DNA of 64,000 nucleotides. It comes from Casuarina equisetifolia. Lineage: Eukaryota; Streptophyta; Magnoliopsida; Fagales; Casuarinaceae. Where the stretch lies: the NCBI GenBank assembly GCA_028551475.1, contig CM052355.1, forward strand, positions 27,121,580-27,185,579, read 5' to 3'. Under the pieces are notes generated by a model. It did no database searches, was not told the DNA's origin, and worked only from the letters and a program-made list of their open reading frames with translations. The first letter of the stretch is position 1. The number at the start of each line of letters is the position of its first letter. Of the stretch, positions 38,701 through 50,599 are shown in pieces. The translations under genes were made by a program, and so were the position numbers.

Positions 38701-40120
38701 TTTGTTCCTGCTAATTATCTACTTCATTTTGCATCCATTCGCATTAAGTTGGTATTATTTTTCTTGTTTCATTGCAATCCATTACAATTAACACTAAATT
38801 GGTTGCTATGATTCAAACATTGTTTTCAAAAATCCTCATGTGCTTATCTTAGGTTGTGTTATAGAAGATCCAAGCACTTGCATTGAAATTGATCCATTAG
38901 CCCTTAAGAATGATGTTGAATAGATTGATTTCCTTATCAAGAAACTTGTAGGCTTTAAAAACATACCTAATGTGAATGTTTGTATTGAAGCGTTTGAAGT
39001 TGACAATTATGCTCAAACAAGGCAGTTGAAGTAGGCTCAGAAATTTCAAAAGGATTTCCTTGTTTTATGTTTTCTAGTTATGTGCATGAATGCCCTTTCT
39101 ATCAATTCTAAGAAGCTTACCATGGGAAGACATTTTATTGGAATCCAGTTAAGCTTTTATTTTAAAATGAGTTAATTACTTTCCAAGCTAGATGAAGTCC
39201 ACCAACCTTCAACCTAGGTACATGGGCACTAGACACCCTTTGTTTTGATTGATTCTCATTCTAAACAGGGCAAAGATAAATGACTCTCATAATCTTTTGT
39301 AAGCTAACTAAGTTAGGCAACTGAACTTGTTTAAAGCCTCTAGAAGGGCTTCCTACTAAGTCAATGTAAGGCTTATTATTATAGTTAGTAGTAAAATATG
39401 GTCCATGTAGGACCATGTTATCAAATACTTCAAGACTACACTACTTTGATGGGAAGGTGTCTATAATGTCTTCTTAAGCCAACCAAGAATGAGTAAGCAA
39501 CATTAAAGATTGTCTAACCTAACTATGTGCTTAAGCCTAGGGTTCCCTTTTAATGACTCCTTTCTCATTCTTTTTCTGTTATTGACATAATGCATAGGAA
39601 CAACAAGAAATCTTCTTTATTGTCAGAGTTTGAACTAGAAGAACCAATCACACACTTTATTATGCAAAGTCATAATAGTGGATCAATTGAAAAAGTTTGT
39701 TTTATATATATAGGCAATGGAAAGGATTTGAACTGAAACCTTGAGATTAGTGTGAATTGCTAAGATCCATCTTTCTTCAAAGGCTCTATTAAAGTAAATG
39801 ATTGTCTAAATTTATAAGACCAATTATAAGTATTCTTTTTTCTATTATAAAATTCTTTATCTAGTAACTAGAGATTCATAACTTTGTACTTTTTTTTGTT
39901 TATTCCCTATTCTTTTCTTAAAGAGGTTAATATAATGCAACACAACTACCCATTTGATATGCATTCACTTACAGCCCAATATGGCCAATTTAGTATGAAA
40001 TTCTTGTACTAAATTTTAGAAATAGAAAGAAAAATGTCATATAACACATACATATGAATGCATTATACAGAACATAAAAGTTCTTTCTCCTTAGTAGAAA
40101 TTTTATTGCTGAGAGCAAAC
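38701..40120. other. Spacer with an unidentified coding trace
   Basis: At about 38850-39060 one frame reads protein-like text (EDPSTCIEIDPLALKNDVE, later VNVCIEAFEVDNYAQTRQLK) with interruptions. I cannot assign it to a family. Related DNA appears near 41990-42130 (the TTTCTCAAAGG...GTTTTCTAGTT stretch). The rest is AT-rich with no gene seen. Confidence 0.4.
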
Positions 40121-40508
40121 TTAGTTCACTTTCCCATCGACACAAAGCCATTCACCAACGAAGATCTTGTTACAATTGAGATTTGGGTTAATAACATTGA
40201 AAATGTTAGCATCGAGCTTAAGCTTCTGAATAATGCCAGAGCAAGTATCACCAAATTCTGCACCATACACCGAGACACATTCTATAGAATTTGTCTGCAC
40301 TTTGAATCCAACTGCACCACATAAAAAATGTATGTCAAACCTTAAAAGATAAAATAGGAAAAATGACAAACTGCAGTATTGGTGAGAAGATGTAGTTATA
40401 AAACTGACAGCGAAATTTCCCACACTCCGTAATGGAGATCATAAGAAGAAAAGAGAGCACTAGAATCAAGTTAAGAGAAGTGGCAGCCCTATTGTTACAC
40501 TTAGCCAT
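40121..40508 (-). CDS. Small secreted LysM-domain protein, copy 1
   Basis: Two exons on the minus strand: 40409-40508 (100 nt) and 40121-40311 (191 nt). The donor is T|GTCAGT, the acceptor GGTGCAG|, phase 1, giving 96 residues. Residues 1-30 are a signal peptide (MAKCNNRAATSLNLILVLSF, then LLMISITECG). The mature part is one LysM module: CVSVYGAEFGDTCSGIIQKL, then FNVINPNLNC, then IFVGEWLCVDG. That resembles the short plant apoplastic LysM proteins of the At5g62150 kind. LysM modules bind N-acetylglucosamine polymers (chitin, peptidoglycan), and a secreted module without a kinase could bind or buffer such ligands. The ligand here is inference. Cysteine spacing and length fit the family. A TATA box lies 72 bp upstream of the start. 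Confidence 0.85.
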
Positions 40509-40579
40509 TCTTTTTCTCTCTTTTTCCTTGTAACTTAGACCTCTCTTTCTTTGTGCACTGGTTTGGGAAAAATAAGTAC

Positions 40580-40587
40580 AATATATA
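40580..40587 (-). promoter_or_regulatory. TATA box of LysM copy 1
   Basis: On the minus strand, ACCTATATATTG. It sits 72 bp before the start codon, exactly as ACCTATAAATTA does before LysM copy 2. Conservation of motif and spacing between the paralogues supports it. Confidence 0.55.
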
Positions 40588-40789
40588 GGTGAAGGAAAGA
40601 CCCTACAATGAAGCCAAAAGATATTGTAGACTTCGCCATTAACTTTGTTCCAAGTGAAGGCCGGTTTCTCGTGTGAATCGTATATTGCTTAACTTCTTTA
40701 CATAAGGACGCAATTTGCATTAGTTTAAGCTCACTGTTATATGGCGAGCTGCACAACCTCACGGGATTAACAATGTGTGTTTCACCTTT

Positions 40790-42360
40790 TAATTTTCTTT
40801 ATTACATAAGTCCATAACATTGGATTGTTGGACAAAGTACCAACAGATGGAATCCTATAAGTTGATTTATTGTATTTGTTACCAAAGTATCAGTATTAAA
40901 CTCATAACTGGCAGTGGATGACCTAAGATTCGTGGATGTTTTGCTTCTAAATGAATTGATAGAAAGTTAACATTAGCCAACATACTAATGTCCAACTTGT
41001 TCCCTTTTCAAATTGGGAGTAGAGTGGGGTTTAGCCATAACTAATAAATATAGTACTGGATGAAGACATTAGATTATATAAGTACTTTTTCTTTTAACTA
41101 GGTAAAAGGAGTTTGGAAGTAGAAGCTGTCAAACCCAATATGTAAATCCTTGGTGATTGGTAGTCGAGTAGATGCCATTTGAATAGTCATGCTTATCCCT
41201 TAGAGGGTTTGAGACAATAAAGTAGTTTCTTTTCTTTATGGATCATTTGGGATTACAATCCAGTTTAGGGATTGTTGATAGATCTTTCTAGGGTTCATTC
41301 AATTTTGAAGGCTATATTTATTGTAATATGTATTTAAAAATGTTAGCAAGTTTTGTGATAATAATTATAATTTTTTTTTCTTTTGGTTAACTAGACTCCC
41401 TTATATGTCCAATAAATTAGAATTTAATTCCTTTTGGATTTCTCATTGCTCATGGAATAAAGACTTATAGCTATACAAAAGTGTGTTTTGTACTTCTTTT
41501 AAACAAGTATTGCTCTTACTTTTAATAATATTCTTTATACCATTTTCTATTTTTCTTGACAGAATTCAATCTTCATATACCAAATCAACTTAACATTTCT
41601 TAGTTCATCTCCATATCATTTGATACTTCAAAATAGATCATTTATGCCTTAGTTAGTAAGGTAAGGTAATTCCAATTACCTATGGCAATTCCTTCAATTT
41701 TACATTTTTTCTTATTTTTCAAAAAGTTAAGTCATATACCATGAGTGCCTAGCAAATAACTTTCTTTTAGAATTAGCACTCTAAGTTTTGGTTCACAATT
41801 CTTAAAACGTTGATATTATTTACCAATTAATATTTCCTTGTAAATAATATCCAAAATTATTGTTTAGACAAGTTTCAATTCACTTAAAATTCCTCGTGAA
41901 AGAGGCTAGGAATAAAACTTTTCCAATTAAATATTTATCTACAACCCAAAAGTGCAAGACCATGGCCCAAGAGTTGCAGCATCTAAAGCGGGTTTCTCAA
42001 AGGAATATAAGAATACCCGAGGTCAACAATTATCCGTTACTTGTGCAATTGAAGCAGCCTAAACCTTTCCTAGGGATTTCTTTGGTGATGTTTTCTAGTT
42101 GCTTGCATTTTATATAGTTTCTTTGTAAATTCTAGGGAGCTTATAAGGACACCACATGGTACTGAATCTCTAACTCAAAAAGGTTGATTTTTTTTTCCCT
42201 ATTTTCCCCCTTCATTTCGTCCATGTTATCTTCTATAAGAGGGTCGGTATAATGTACAATGAGTGCCAAGTTTAATTCACATTCTCTACTCCAATGTAGT
42301 TGCTTAGATTGTACAATGAGATACAAAGAAGCAAATTATAATATAAATGAGAGAACTTTG
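40790..42360. other. Spacer between the LysM genes
   Basis: AT-rich DNA without an active gene. It contains the weak third copy of the large duplicated block (about 41400-41700) and, around 41930-42130, DNA related to 38990-39130. This supports stepwise local duplication of this neighbourhood. Confidence 0.5.
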
Positions 42361-42522
42361 TACTAATATTTGAAAATAGGAAGAAAATGTTGAGTGACAC
42401 TAGTACACTTGTTGATTATCAAACTTTATTGTAGAATACAGAACATAAAATTTGACTCATTATCATAAAGAACACGAAAGTTCTTAGAAACTTTATTGCG
42501 TACAAATGAAACTTCCAACAAC

Positions 42523-42929
42523 TTAATTTACTATCCCGTTGATGCAAAGCCATTCACCAACGAAGATCTTGTTGCAGTTGAGATTTGGGTTAATAGTGCT
42601 GAAAAAGTCACGACTGAGACTGAACTTTTGAATGATGCCAATGCAAGTATCACTGTCTTCTGCAGCATACACTGATTCACAATCTATAGAAATTTTCCCG
42701 GCTTTGAATGCAGCTGCATGATAGATATGATGCGTGTTAGACCATAAAAGATAAAACAGAAAAATAATCAACTACAATAACAAAAACTTGATTATTGACT
42801 ATCAAGGGAGATGTAGCTGTAGAACTCACAACCGAGTTGCCTACACTCAGTTGTGGAGATCATGAGAAGAAGAGAGAGCACAAGAATCATGTTAAGAAAA
42901 GTGGCCATTTTGTTGTTACACCTAACCAT
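42523..42929 (-). CDS. Small secreted LysM-domain protein, copy 2
   Basis: Two exons: 42830-42929 (100 nt) and 42523-42713 (191 nt), the same lengths and phase as copy 1. The donor is T|GTGAGT, the acceptor ATCATGCAG|, giving 96 residues. The start MVRCNNKMATFLNMILVLSL aligns with MAKCNNRAATSLNLILVLSF of copy 1, which is why I prefer it over the upstream in-frame ATG at 42992 (21 extra residues) and the inner one at 42908. Signal peptide to about residue 30 (...ISTTECRQLG). LysM module: CESVYAAEDSDTCIGIIQKF, then FFSTINPNLNC, then IFVGEWLCING. Function as for copy 1. The two proteins differ mainly in the middle of the module (EDSDTCIGIIQKFSLSRD against EFGDTCSGIIQKLKLDAN). Confidence 0.87.
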
Positions 42930-43000
42930 TCTTTCTCGCTTGTTTTCTAACACAAGAGGTCTCTTCTTTGGGCTATGACTTGAGGAAACCATGAAGTCTA

Positions 43001-43007
43001 ATTTATA
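43001..43007 (-). promoter_or_regulatory. TATA box of LysM copy 2
   Basis: TATAAAT on the minus strand within ACCTATAAATTAG, 72 bp upstream of the start codon. Confidence 0.6.
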
Positions 43008-43529
43008 GGTGAAAGCATGCTAAAGAAATTTAAATATCTAATTCAATTTCTTCATAAGTGTTTAAGAAAATAGGCCGGCTTCTCCTACTTGTAGTATTTT
43101 GCCGAATGCTGATAGATCTTGGGTGTATTTTTTATTAGTTTAAGCACCTTGTTTACATGGCGGGTTATACAACGGGGTTGAATTGTGATGGAGTTGCTCG
43201 GCCAAATACTATAACTTTTTACAAGGTGTCTTTTGGTGCCGATTATTTCAATAGGAGATCAAGCTTCGTTATTGGTGTTAGGGGATCACCACATCATCAG
43301 GTCAACCTGCCACATCAGCAAGCAAAGATGCTGACGTGCCTTGCACGGATGAAGGAACCTCCAACTTTTGATGGACCCATTCTGATTGGGTTTGCAAATC
43401 AATCAATAAATCCGACTCTAATTTAAATTCTGGACATTTCTCCAATGGTTTAGACGCTCCAAAGATTCAAACTCGGTCAAAACAACCATGTTTTGAGCCT
43501 CTCGACAACTCTTCTGGTACACGAGTGTA

Positions 43530-44360
43530 CTTTAATTTCTCCTATAAATATGTATCAAATACTAGGCACTGTAACAAGTTGTAAATATACAAAAATTGCT
43601 CCACAAGCACTTTTTCATTTATTTTTAAAGCTGCCCACGCTAGATTTTTGGCCTCCTCTCTTTAGCCCCGGCCAATTCTTAGGGTTTCTAAATATTCATG
43701 GAATTTACAATTATAGCTATAACCAAACCATTCTTTGATCTTTTCATAAAGAAGTATTGCTCGTGTTTTTAACAATATTCTTGTACATTTTTCCTTCTTC
43801 TTGTTGATCTCAATTTTCTTTTGGTGGATTCTAAATCTCTTAACTTTTTTATAATTCTTGTTTCTACAATTTTTTTTTTTTGCATTTCAAAATGGAACAA
43901 ATATTAGGAGTTTTAAGAAATTCTAATAATGGATTTGAATATTAGGAAAATAAGAATTATTGTACAATAAATGCAAACAGTAACATATAGAACACTAAGA
44001 ATTTTATATGTTAAAAGATAAATTAGCCCTTTAGTTTTATATGCTTTGTACACTAATTTTTATTATTGCACATTTAAGTTTCCACCAAAATAAAATTGAT
44101 TTTTACTAGATGCTTTCATACACATGGAGTAGCTAGAAAATGTCTCTTTTCTAGTAGTTCTCACACGTTGGTCATTATGACAACTCATTAGTTAGTAAGA
44201 TGTTGTTCCACTCCCAACCAATTGTATGTCAGTTTTCCTTATTGAAGGAAGTAATTAATATCTCACTTGCAGAAGTCATTTTATAGGCTTGAGCAAGCTT
44301 TGGGACAATGGTATACTAAGTTTATGGAGGCTTTCCTTTAGTCATGCCATGATTATGTTT
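43530..44360. repeat. Large duplicated block, copy B, ending in a Copia fragment
   Basis: 43530-44205 matches 36632-37430. From about 44230 it continues as the Copia reverse-transcriptase stretch found at 37727-37850 (ATAGGCTTGAGCAAGCTTTG), so about 300 bp present in copy A are absent here. The Copia text ends at 44360, where the 186-bp duplicated block begins. Confidence 0.7.
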
Positions 44361-44546
44361 GATCAAGAGCAAACTATTCACTATTGTAGTCCATTGTAAT
44401 CCTTCACCTGTGAGTGGAATGAGGAAAATGAATCTTCATTGATATGCTTGAGAAAGTATTCAAGGAGGAACTACGTCATCCCATTGAGCTACGGGGTTTG
44501 GATGGGGCAATCATATTGTCAATTATCAAATTGGTGGCTATACAAC
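44361..44546. repeat. 186-bp duplicated block, copy B
   Basis: Gapless partner of 29255-29440 (about 90% identity by eye). Its right side continues into sequence not present next to copy A. Confidence 0.85.
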
Positions 44547-45160
44547 ATGTTTAGCCATTCTCATATCTGACACTATAGAATGTTACAAAGAGTGCATTCT
44601 TAATACAATTGAGAAAGATTTTCAAGCTGAGCAAAACTCCTATTTGTTTAGATTAATGTACTTTGCTTACTTACGTTTTAAATCTAATTTAAGGTTGAAC
44701 TTGAGTCCATTTTGCGATGAGAACCAATCTTAACCAACATTTAGCTGAATATGTTTAAAGAACTTGGTGTAAGAGATATAGAATTTGAATAATTGATAAA
44801 TGGAAAACTTAATGCTACTTTATTAGAATGTGTTATAGAAATTACTTGACAATTCAAACTTAAAGCTTCACTTGAGAATGCATCAAGTAAGGTGTGAAAA
44901 AGTTAATTGTTTCATTAAAGCTATGTTTAAAGGAGCAAAAAAATAAAAAAAAAGGTTCCATGCATGGTTATAGCAATTTACAATGAGATGCATTACCCCA
45001 AAAGTTAAGCTTGCCACATAAGTTGTTTATAAGGAAACATATTAAAAATAGTGTAAGTTATCTTATCTTATCTTATATAATTCTTACCTTAGAATCCATT
45101 CTAAAATGAAAAATATGCCATTTTTTTATAGTATACAATTTTTAGGAAAACTTATAGTAT
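44547..45160. other. Spacer, nothing recognised
   Basis: AT-rich DNA with no recognisable gene. A short TCTTATCTTATCT microsatellite lies near 45060. Confidence 0.5.
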
Positions 45161-45169
45161 TAAATATTT

Positions 45170-46890
45170 TACAATATATATATTATTTTTTGGGGTTTTA
45201 GGTAGGGGTGGGGTTGGGGTAGTGGGTTTGATGGTAAACTCATTTGGAGTTTTTGAGAGAATGGTTGGGGGAAGGGGCATTGATGAGTCACAAAGGTAAT
45301 AGGAGTGTGTTTGAAAGAAAGGTCTTTACTATTTAGGTTAAAGGTGAGCCAACACAGAAACCCATTCATTTTACCACTCCCTTTCACCTATGTGTCTCAT
45401 CCATTCTTTTCCCCCCAACCCTTTTTTTAGCTCTGCATCTTGTCTACATCTCATCTAAATCTCGTCTACATCTCATCTACCTCCCATAGAAACCCCAAAT
45501 GATGGATTCCTAATTGTGAATTCATTTTTTTCTCCACTAAGGGAGAGAAGGGGGGGGGGGGGGGGGTTGGGTGGACAAGATGTAAAGGTGAAAGGGAGGG
45601 TACAACAAATGAGTTTTTGTGTTGAGGGGGTTGAGGATTTGAAGGTGAACTTTAGTTCCTAGGGTTAAGGGGATGGATGGAATGCATAGTTGAAAGGGTG
45701 AAGGAATGTATATAAGTTGTAGAAGTGAAAGAGGTAGTTAAGTGAAGAGCTTTTTATATGGGTGTGTTGAGGGTCTTAAGGGTGAACTCATTTTGGGTTT
45801 CTAGGTGTTGGTAAGGGAATGAGAGAGGAAAAAGCCCCAAGGGGGGGGGGGGGGAATAGATGAGATGTAGAAGAGAAAGAAGGTACTTAAGTAGAGAAGT
45901 TTTGTGTAAAGGTGCTAAGGATCTGGGAGTGAACTCATTTGAGGTTTCAAATAGTTAGGGAAGGGGTGAGGGGGGATGGAATGTAAATGTAAAGGAGTAA
46001 GTTAGACAAGACACAAAGATAAAAAAGGATGGTTAAGTGAAGGAATTTCTTTGATAGAGGGTGGGTGTTAAGGGGTTTTAAGGTGAACTCATTTGGGGTT
46101 TTTGAAGAATGGACAATATATAGAGGTGAAAGAGGGTGGACAAGATGCAAAAGTGAAAGAGTGGTAATTAAGAAAATGAGTTTTTGTATACAAGAAGTTA
46201 AGGGTTTAAGGGTGAACTCATTAGGAGCTTTTTTTTTTTTTTTTCTTTTTCTTTTTGGAGGGTGGATAAGATGTAATGGTGAAATAGAGATAAGACATAA
46301 ATGTAAAAAGAGATGGTTAAGCAAAGGGATTTTTATGTGCGAGATGTTAGGAATCAAGCGTCAAACTTAAGTTTCTAGGGTGGAAGGATGGATGGGATGC
46401 AAAGGTTAAAGGGGGTGTACAAGATGCATATGCGAAAATGGGTGGTTAAGCATATGGGTTTCTACATAAGGGTATTGGGGGTGTAGGAGTAAACTCATTT
46501 AGGGTTTCTAAGGGTTGTGGATAGGAGGGTTGGATGACATGCAGAGGTGGAAGGAGGTGGTTAACTGAAAGAGGGAAAACTAGTAAGCCAAAGATGAACG
46601 GAGGTAGTTAATTGAAAGGTTTTATTGTTTGGATTAGAGGGTGGGGTTGACAAGACAAAGATGAAAGAGAAGGGGGTGACTAAGTGAAGGAAACCATTTT
46701 CTATAATGTGGATGATATGTAGAGTGAAGGGACGAGAAATAAAGGTAAAAAAGGAGTAGTCCAACGAGGGGATTTCTATATAAAGGGAGTTAAGGGTTTG
46801 TGGGTAAACACATTTAGGAGAGGTGGACATAGTACAAAGATGAAGAAGTGAGATGGATGAGAAATCTAAAGAAAGTCTCATAACTAGAAA
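45170..46890. repeat. Degenerate tandem array, unit about 145 bp
   Basis: The landmark GGTGAACTCATTTGGGGTTTCTAGGG recurs with drift at about 45226, 45640, 45780, 45926, 46080, 46208, 46350, 46488 and 46800, mostly 130-155 bp apart. Between landmarks each unit carries GATGGATGGRATGCARAGGTGAAAGNGGGTGG and GTGGTTAAGTGAAGGRRTTTTT-like parts. The plus strand is purine-rich, with G runs at 45551-45567 and 45841-45854. Open frames inside are accidental. Confidence 0.85.
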
Positions 46891-47044
46891 TCTAAAGACT
46901 TCCAAAATCAATACCTAGAATATATGTAGTCACTTATGTCTATGTGCTTCCAATAGCATGAAAAGTGTATAAATTTCTTGATAATTTTCCTTTTTGCTAA
47001 AGTAAGAAGACTGTATGATACGATGATTTAAGGCCTTATCTAGC

Positions 47045-47250
47045 CATGAATGGTAGTAGGCTATTTAGAAAAGTTGTTTGGCTATCAAGAATCCATGGCT
47101 CATCTTTTATGTTATCTTCATTTCCTTATTTGTTAATGATCATCTTTCCCTTGAAGTTGACATCATTTCTACGAATCAATCTCCTTTTTGCGACCAAACC
47201 ATTGTCTTTGCAATGGGAACTTTGCATTGGGTTTTTTTAAACCAAGTGTA
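47045..47250 (+). pseudogene. G-type lectin receptor kinase relic (5' end only)
   Basis: From about 47077 the text AAGAATCCATGGCTCATCTTTT follows the start of the lectin-kinase genes at 52678 and 62875. Frame-shifted equivalents of NNHLSLGADTISANQS, then GDQTL, then FVLGFFKP can be followed to about 47250, after which similarity stops. Only the signal peptide and the first part of the bulb-type lectin domain remain. The left flank (46960-46998) also matches 56696-56735, upstream of the relic at 60018. Confidence 0.75.
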
Positions 47251-47695
47251 GCTTTTACACTCTATATTGGCATGTGTTAGATTTTATATTGGCTTATCTA
47301 AAAGAGTTATTAGATGACTCTTATCATCCCAACCATCTTTTTTTTTTTTTAAAGATATTGCATTATTAGTAGTAGATGACCATTGCAAAAAGTACGTAGG
47401 ATAGATTGAGCATGTCAAGAAAGTGGTAGACTATCTTATTTATAATTTCTTATGTATTTGTTTTGTTTACTTTGGTGCATAAAATATAGATACAAAACAA
47501 AAAAATATTAAAATAAAATTTATATTTTATTTCGAACGAATGCGATCCGACGGTACAGCTTACCTTCCCTCCCTCCCTCGTGCGATCCCGCCACCACCCA
47601 TAAATCCCTAAACAGTTTAAACTCGAAATTTCAAAAACAAAATCCATCCGCCATCTCTCTCTCTTCCGGGGGGAAAAACACCACCGACGCGTAGA

Positions 47696-50520
47696 ATGGA
47701 GAAGGGGCTGATATCGGTGGACCGGTGGACGAGCCAGAGCCAGGCGTACTTCTTGACGCACCTGCACTCGGACCACACCCAGGGCCTGTCTTCCACCTGG
47801 GCTAGGGGCACTATCTTCTGCTCCCGCCTCACCGCCAAGCTCTTCCCCTTCAGGTTCCCCAACTTCAACCTCTCTTTGCTCCACGTTCTCCATCTCGGCG
47901 TGTGGGACTCCATCTCCCTCGTTTCCCCTTCCTCCTCCACACCGCACTCCCTCGTCACTGTCGAGGTCATGGCCATCGACGCTCATCATTGTCCTGGTAA
48001 ATTCGCTTGCCAGTTGCTTGATTTAGGTTCTTATTGCATGCAATTGTGTTGTTAAGTCGTGGTTTGGATTGTATTAATTTGCGTTTCATATTAGCATCAT
48101 GTAGAGAAAGAGACAATTCTCGTTAACAGGATATATTGTGACCTCAATTCTCGTTGCTAGCTGATTAATGTGCATCTAAGAGCATTTGTTTGCAGTTAAG
48201 GAGTGAAACGCAATTGTAAATCTATGGAATGTTTGGATTTTTTATTATTAATATTTTATTATTTTATTATTATTATTATTTGGGTGTGTGGAAGTTTTGC
48301 TGAATGGATGTGCTAGGCAATGCGAGAATTGGATGCGTAACAAGATATTTAATCAATCATCAAAATGAAAGCATTTTTTTCTTTTAATAAGTAGATGGTC
48401 CTTAGGAAGTATACTTACACAAAAGTTCAAGCTATCTTATTTCCTCTGTTTATGGAGGAAACATTGTTATGCAGATCTTATAGTTAGTTTTGGCTTCCTC
48501 CTTGACGTCGTAGCTTACGTTTATCGAACAAGGCTTCAAAAGCACTAGAGGATCTTATTCTAATTAAGGTTGTGTGTGGATTCTGGTTGTAATTGGTAAA
48601 CACTGAAGGAAAGATATTGCAGACTCTTGCTTTATATGGAGGGCCTGCTAGAATCTTCTCTTTTGTTGTGAAAGCCGTGTCAAACCTGGACAATATGTTT
48701 ACTCCAGAAATACTTGCTAGTTGTTCATTTTCTATTTCGTCCTCATCCAACAGGGGCAGTCATGTTTTTATTCCGTGGAGAGTTTGGTTGCTTGCTTTAT
48801 ACTGGTGATTTCCGCTGGGAAACATCTAGTAAGAGGGCAGAGATTGGAAGGACCATGCTCCACAATGCTCTTAAGGATGATGTAGTCGACATGCTTTACT
48901 TGGATAACACATACTGCAATCCATCGTTCATTTTTCCATCTCGAGAAGTTGCTGCTCAGCAGGTGCAGTTCCGCATTCCTCTTTGAGGTTCTCTGGTTTT
49001 GTCTAATTCGGCTAATGTGGTTTTATAAATTTTATAGCTTCAGTTACTGAAGTAGAGAATTTAAAACTGGCCCAATATTGTACTTATTTAGATCGGACAA
49101 CCAGTACTCTCTCGCATTTGGGCTTCTTTCCAGAATACAATTCCTTTTTCTCTTTTTTTTGGGGGAGGGTGCGCCCCGGGGGGGGGGGGGGGAGGTGGCG
49201 GGGGGATGTGGGTGGTGTGTTTGGTGTTGGTGTTTCAAATATCATGCGAGCTTGCCGCAGAAAAGATGGTTGTACCAAGAGATGTTCATTATGGCTTGAC
49301 TATTTGATGGCTGGTTACAGGTTATTGATCTCATTGTCTCCCATCCTGAACATGACATCATTATTGGGATTGACTCCCTGGGGAAAGAGGATCTTTTACT
49401 TCACGTTGCATGTGTTCTTAAAATAAAGGTTTGTCCATGTCCATTTATTAGCAGTGTTCTAGTTTTTCATTCATGGATCATTATGATGGCCCTTGAAAGG
49501 ACATGTACTTATATGCATATGCAACTGAACGCAAATTCCACTTTAGAAATCACCTGCTGAAAGCAATACGATCATTGGTCTTTGATTTTGATGCCTTTCT
49601 TTTATGGACATCAACGGATATTGTAAACTAGTTGGAAAAGATACACTGTGATTGGTCAGAAAAATATCGTGACATGCTTGGTGCTTGTTCTTCCCATATA
49701 AAATTGAGTAGCCATAAGAATTGTTGTCACTTAATCTTTATAATTTTGGTTCTCATTGATTACCTGTTAATTTTTTTGCCTTATTCTCTTGTTTGTTTCA
49801 TTATAGATTTGGGTTTGGCCAGAACGCTTGCAAACTATGCACCTTCTTGGGTTCCATGGCATATTTACAACCAATACTGCTCTTACAAGAGTAAGAGCTG
49901 TGCCTCGTTACAGTTTTAGCATTGAAACTTTAGAGGGATTAAATACAATGCGCCCCACTATTGGCGTCATGCCTTCTGGCCTTCCATGGATGAAAAAACC
50001 TCTTGAAAGAGGTGATAAACTTTTTAGTTCTCCTTTAAATTCTCGCTACACAAAATGAAAATGGAGTGGAAATGCTATGAAGTATACTGATAAGGCATAT
50101 GGATATTTAGGTTTGGTGGAAAGGCTTCATAAATACATCTATTCTGTTCCATACTCCGATCATTCATGCTTTCAAGAGCTAGAGGATTTTATAAAATTTG
50201 TTCAGCCAACCAGCATAAAAGGCATTGTCTCTTGTTCGTCTTGCTACGTGAATCCTCAGTACTATTTTGGCTGCCTTTCTTGGGGCAACCACCCGGCTCA
50301 AAGGCTACTTCACAAGCATAGGAGAAAGGAGAGGGATGAAAGAGTACCACCTGTCTGTATTAGAAACGCATTTAGCCGTGCTGGTGCTTCTGCTGAGTCA
50401 GAGAGGAAGAGATTAAGGACACTGAAGGCAAAATATTCAGGTATTCGTATGGGCAGGATAAGTGCATTGAGAAGAATACGCCGTGGTGCAAAGATTATCG
50501 AAGAGGACTGCCCGAGTTGA
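47696..50520 (+). CDS. DNA-repair metallo-beta-lactamase / SNM1-like beta-CASP protein, with in-frame TGA
   Basis: Four exons: 47696-47996, 48754-48962, 49321-49428 and 49807-50520. All introns are GT...AG and phases agree. It resembles the plant At1g19025 family (SNM1/Apollo/Artemis relatives, nucleases of cross-link and end repair). Motifs: MEKGLISVDRW, zinc site H22-L-H24-S-D26-H27, DAHHCPG ending at 101 (H98), YTGDFR (D119), HDIIIGIDSLG, and near the end VPYSDHSCFQELEDF, the DRMBL part. However, codon 290 (50056-50058) is TGA in frame, between NSRYTK and KWSG. The 153 codons after it remain open and conserved. As written, the product is 289 residues and lacks the SDHS region. I see no splice sites that would remove the stop. 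Options are a recent null allele, a sequencing error or readthrough. Intron 2 holds a long G run. Confidence 0.85.
49160..49215 (+). repeat. G-run tract in intron 2
   Basis: About 13 consecutive G at 49180-49192 inside a G-rich stretch with further GGTGG/GGGGGG runs. It could form a quadruplex in the sense RNA. Its exact length is prone to sequencing error. Confidence 0.6.
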
Positions 50521-50599
50521 CTAGATTTCATTGTCAGGAGTAAAAAGGTACGACCAAATGGTGCATCCAACATTTGATTTGAACATTCAACTTTGTAAA

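Noticed and set aside
45940-46370. Open frames of 100-136 residues on both strands
   Set aside because: They lie within the 145-bp tandem array and arise from its repetitive text.
45170-46890. CRISPR-like array
   Set aside because: Units are long, degenerate and without regular short repeats and unique spacers. The genome is a plant.
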